Part shown: positions 44,730-45,733 of the stretch, piece by piece
Layout: each line of letters begins with the position of its first letter
Position numbering within the stretch: position 1 is the first letter of the stretch
Assembly: GCA_913065025.1 (NCBI GenBank)
Contig: CAJYAP010000006.1
Coordinates: 1 to 45,733, forward strand
Direction of reading: 5' to 3'
Source: an uncultured Gammaproteobacteria bacterium
GTDB taxonomy: Bacteria > Pseudomonadota > Gammaproteobacteria > Poriferisulfidales > GCA-002705445
DNA: 45,733 nucleotides
Position numbers and translations under genes: made by a program
Notes under the pieces: model-generated
Seen by the model: the letters and a program-made list of their open reading frames with translations, nothing else
Told to the model about the DNA's origin: nothing
The model's database searches: none

Positions 44730-45658
44730 ATAAAAAAATACTCATAATTATGGATCCAATAGAAACCATAAATATAAAAAAAGATACTACCTATCAGTTA
44801 ATAGTATCAGCTCAAGAAATTGGATATGAAGTTCACTATTTAATGCCAGAAACTTTAGCGATAAAAAATTTAAAACCAATAGGAATAGTCGGAAAATTAC
44901 AGGTTGATAAAAATAAAACTCCTTTTTTTCACATATCAGATACGAAGGAATTAGAGATAGAAAAATTTGATTACGTGTTAATGCGAAAAGATCCTCCCGT
45001 TGATAATAATTATATATATATGACTTATATTTTAGATTTGGTAGATAAAAAAAATACAAAAGTCATTAACTCTGGATTTTCGTTAAGAAATCAAAATGAA
45101 AAGCTAATCATATTAAACTTCCCCCGTCACATACCTGAAAGTCTTTTGACTTGCAATAAAGAAGATGTTGAGCAATTTAAAAATAGCTATAAGAAAATAA
45201 TTCTTAAGCCTTTAAACTTAATGGGTGGAAAATCAATTTATTTATTAGAAGAAAAAGATAAAAATTTTAATGTTATATTAGAAGATCTTACAAATATGGG
45301 GAAAAATTATATTTTAGTACAAGAATATATTGATGAAGCAGTTATAGGGGATAAAAGAATAATTGTAATTGATGGCGTGGTGAATGAAGAAGCTGTAATA
45401 CGTAAACCAGATTCTAAAGACCATAGAGCAAATTTAGCCTCTGGAGGAACCATTGAAAAATATATACTAAATGAAGATGAAAAAACAATTTGTAATGAAG
45501 TCGCAAGTTACCTTAAAAAAGAAAATATCTTATTTGCTGGGATAGATATGATAGGTAAAAAAATCACAGAAGTTAATATAACATCTCCAACATGTATTGC
45601 AGAAATAAATAAATTTCACAATATAGATTTGGGTAGAAAATTTTGGAATAAGATTTAA
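44726..45658 (+). CDS. gshB: glutathione synthetase
   Basis: GshB joins gamma-glutamylcysteine and glycine using ATP. The 310-residue ATP-grasp protein has ILIIMDPIETINIKKDTT at the start, the paired VLMRKDPPVDNNYIYMTYIL, KIILKPLNLMGGKSIYLL, ILVQEYIDEAVIGDKRIIV and HRANLASGGTIEKY, ending in the magnesium site TEVNITSPTCIAEIN. It overlaps rsmE upstream and ruvX downstream. rsmE-gshB-ruvX is a common gammaproteobacterial order (often with yqgE, which is absent here). Confidence 0.97.
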   Translation: MNKKILIIMDPIETINIKKDTTYQLIVSAQEIGYEVHYLMPETLAIKNLKPIGIVGKLQVDKNKTPFFHISDTKELEIEKFDYVLMRKDPPVDNNYIYMTYILDLVDKKNTKVINSGFSLRNQNEKLIILNFPRHIPESLLTCNKEDVEQFKNSYKKIILKPLNLMGGKSIYLLEEKDKNFNVILEDLTNMGKNYILVQEYIDEAVIGDKRIIVIDGVVNEEAVIRKPDSKDHRANLASGGTIEKYILNEDEKTICNEVASYLKKENILFAGIDMIGKKITEVNITSPTCIAEINKFHNIDLGRKFWNKI

Positions 45659-45733
45659 TGAATTTAATAAAAGTCTTATCTATAGATTTTGGGGAAAAAA
45701 GAATAGGGTTTGCTATTGGAGATACTGAAAGTA
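45658..45733 (+). CDS. ruvX: putative Holliday junction resolvase RuvX/YqgF (partial, runs off the window)
   Basis: The window ends 25 codons into this gene. MNLIKVLSIDFGEKRIGFAIGD matches the YqgF/RuvX N-terminus, in two runs SIDFGEKRIGFA with the first catalytic Asp of the RNase H fold. The family is implicated in 16S rRNA 5'-end processing. Its ATG shares one base with the gshB stop, so it belongs to the same operon. Confidence 0.85.
   Translation, partial: MNLIKVLSIDFGEKRIGFAIGDTES

Overview
The window is AT-rich, densely coding bacterial chromosome. Gene content points to a gammaproteobacterial chemolithoautotrophic sulfur oxidiser of the SUP05 / Candidatus Thioglobus type. The evidence is a dissimilatory APS reductase set with the AprM membrane anchor (aprM-aprB-aprA), a CbbQ RuBisCO activase, a PPi-type phosphofructokinase, the cmoA-cmoB pair and tsaD divergent from rpsU. 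The lineage is inferred from gene content only. No rRNA, tRNA, CRISPR array or insertion sequence was found.

Layout. 0-3.2 kb: a candidate structured RNA with a terminator, a flavin electron-transfer module (FMN-binding protein, ApbE flavin transferase, PepSY-TM membrane protein) and two small membrane proteins of unknown role. 3.2-20.2 kb: a rearranged housekeeping block. The usual rpsU-dnaG-rpoD operon is split by a gltB / dgt / aroB / aroK / mrcA / hemE / gltD segment. dnaG follows gltB after one base, so primase (and rpoD by read-through) lies downstream of a glutamine riboswitch. gltB and gltD are apart, and each has its own near-identical promoter plus glnA-type glutamine aptamer. 20.2-25.2 kb: tsaD, a ChrR-like cupin, an ArsI/CadI-type dioxygenase, a damage-response cassette (umuD, umuC, Ref-like nuclease) and a thioredoxin-fold protein. 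25.2-31.3 kb: aprMBA with a following unknown gene and phosphoesterase, cbbQ, then a 61-residue protein with three YRGxxY repeats that has its own promoter, leader and terminator. 31.3-38.3 kb: slyD-like, chrA, rpiA, a pseudouridine synthase, an aldo/keto reductase, fmdB-type, rpsI-rplM, adk and small unknowns. 38.5 kb to end: pfp, cmoA, cmoB, metK, ahcY, rsmE, gshB and the start of ruvX, a tightly packed run centred on S-adenosylmethionine use and recycling.

How it works together. Sulfite oxidation by AprBA passes electrons to the membrane through AprM. CbbQ, RpiA and PPi-PFK fit Calvin-cycle carbon fixation. Ammonia assimilation by GltBD appears to be controlled by glutamine through two riboswitches, each followed by a mini-ORF beginning VRYHQ whose start region is buried in a hairpin. 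Most genes abut or overlap; larger gaps hold regulation.
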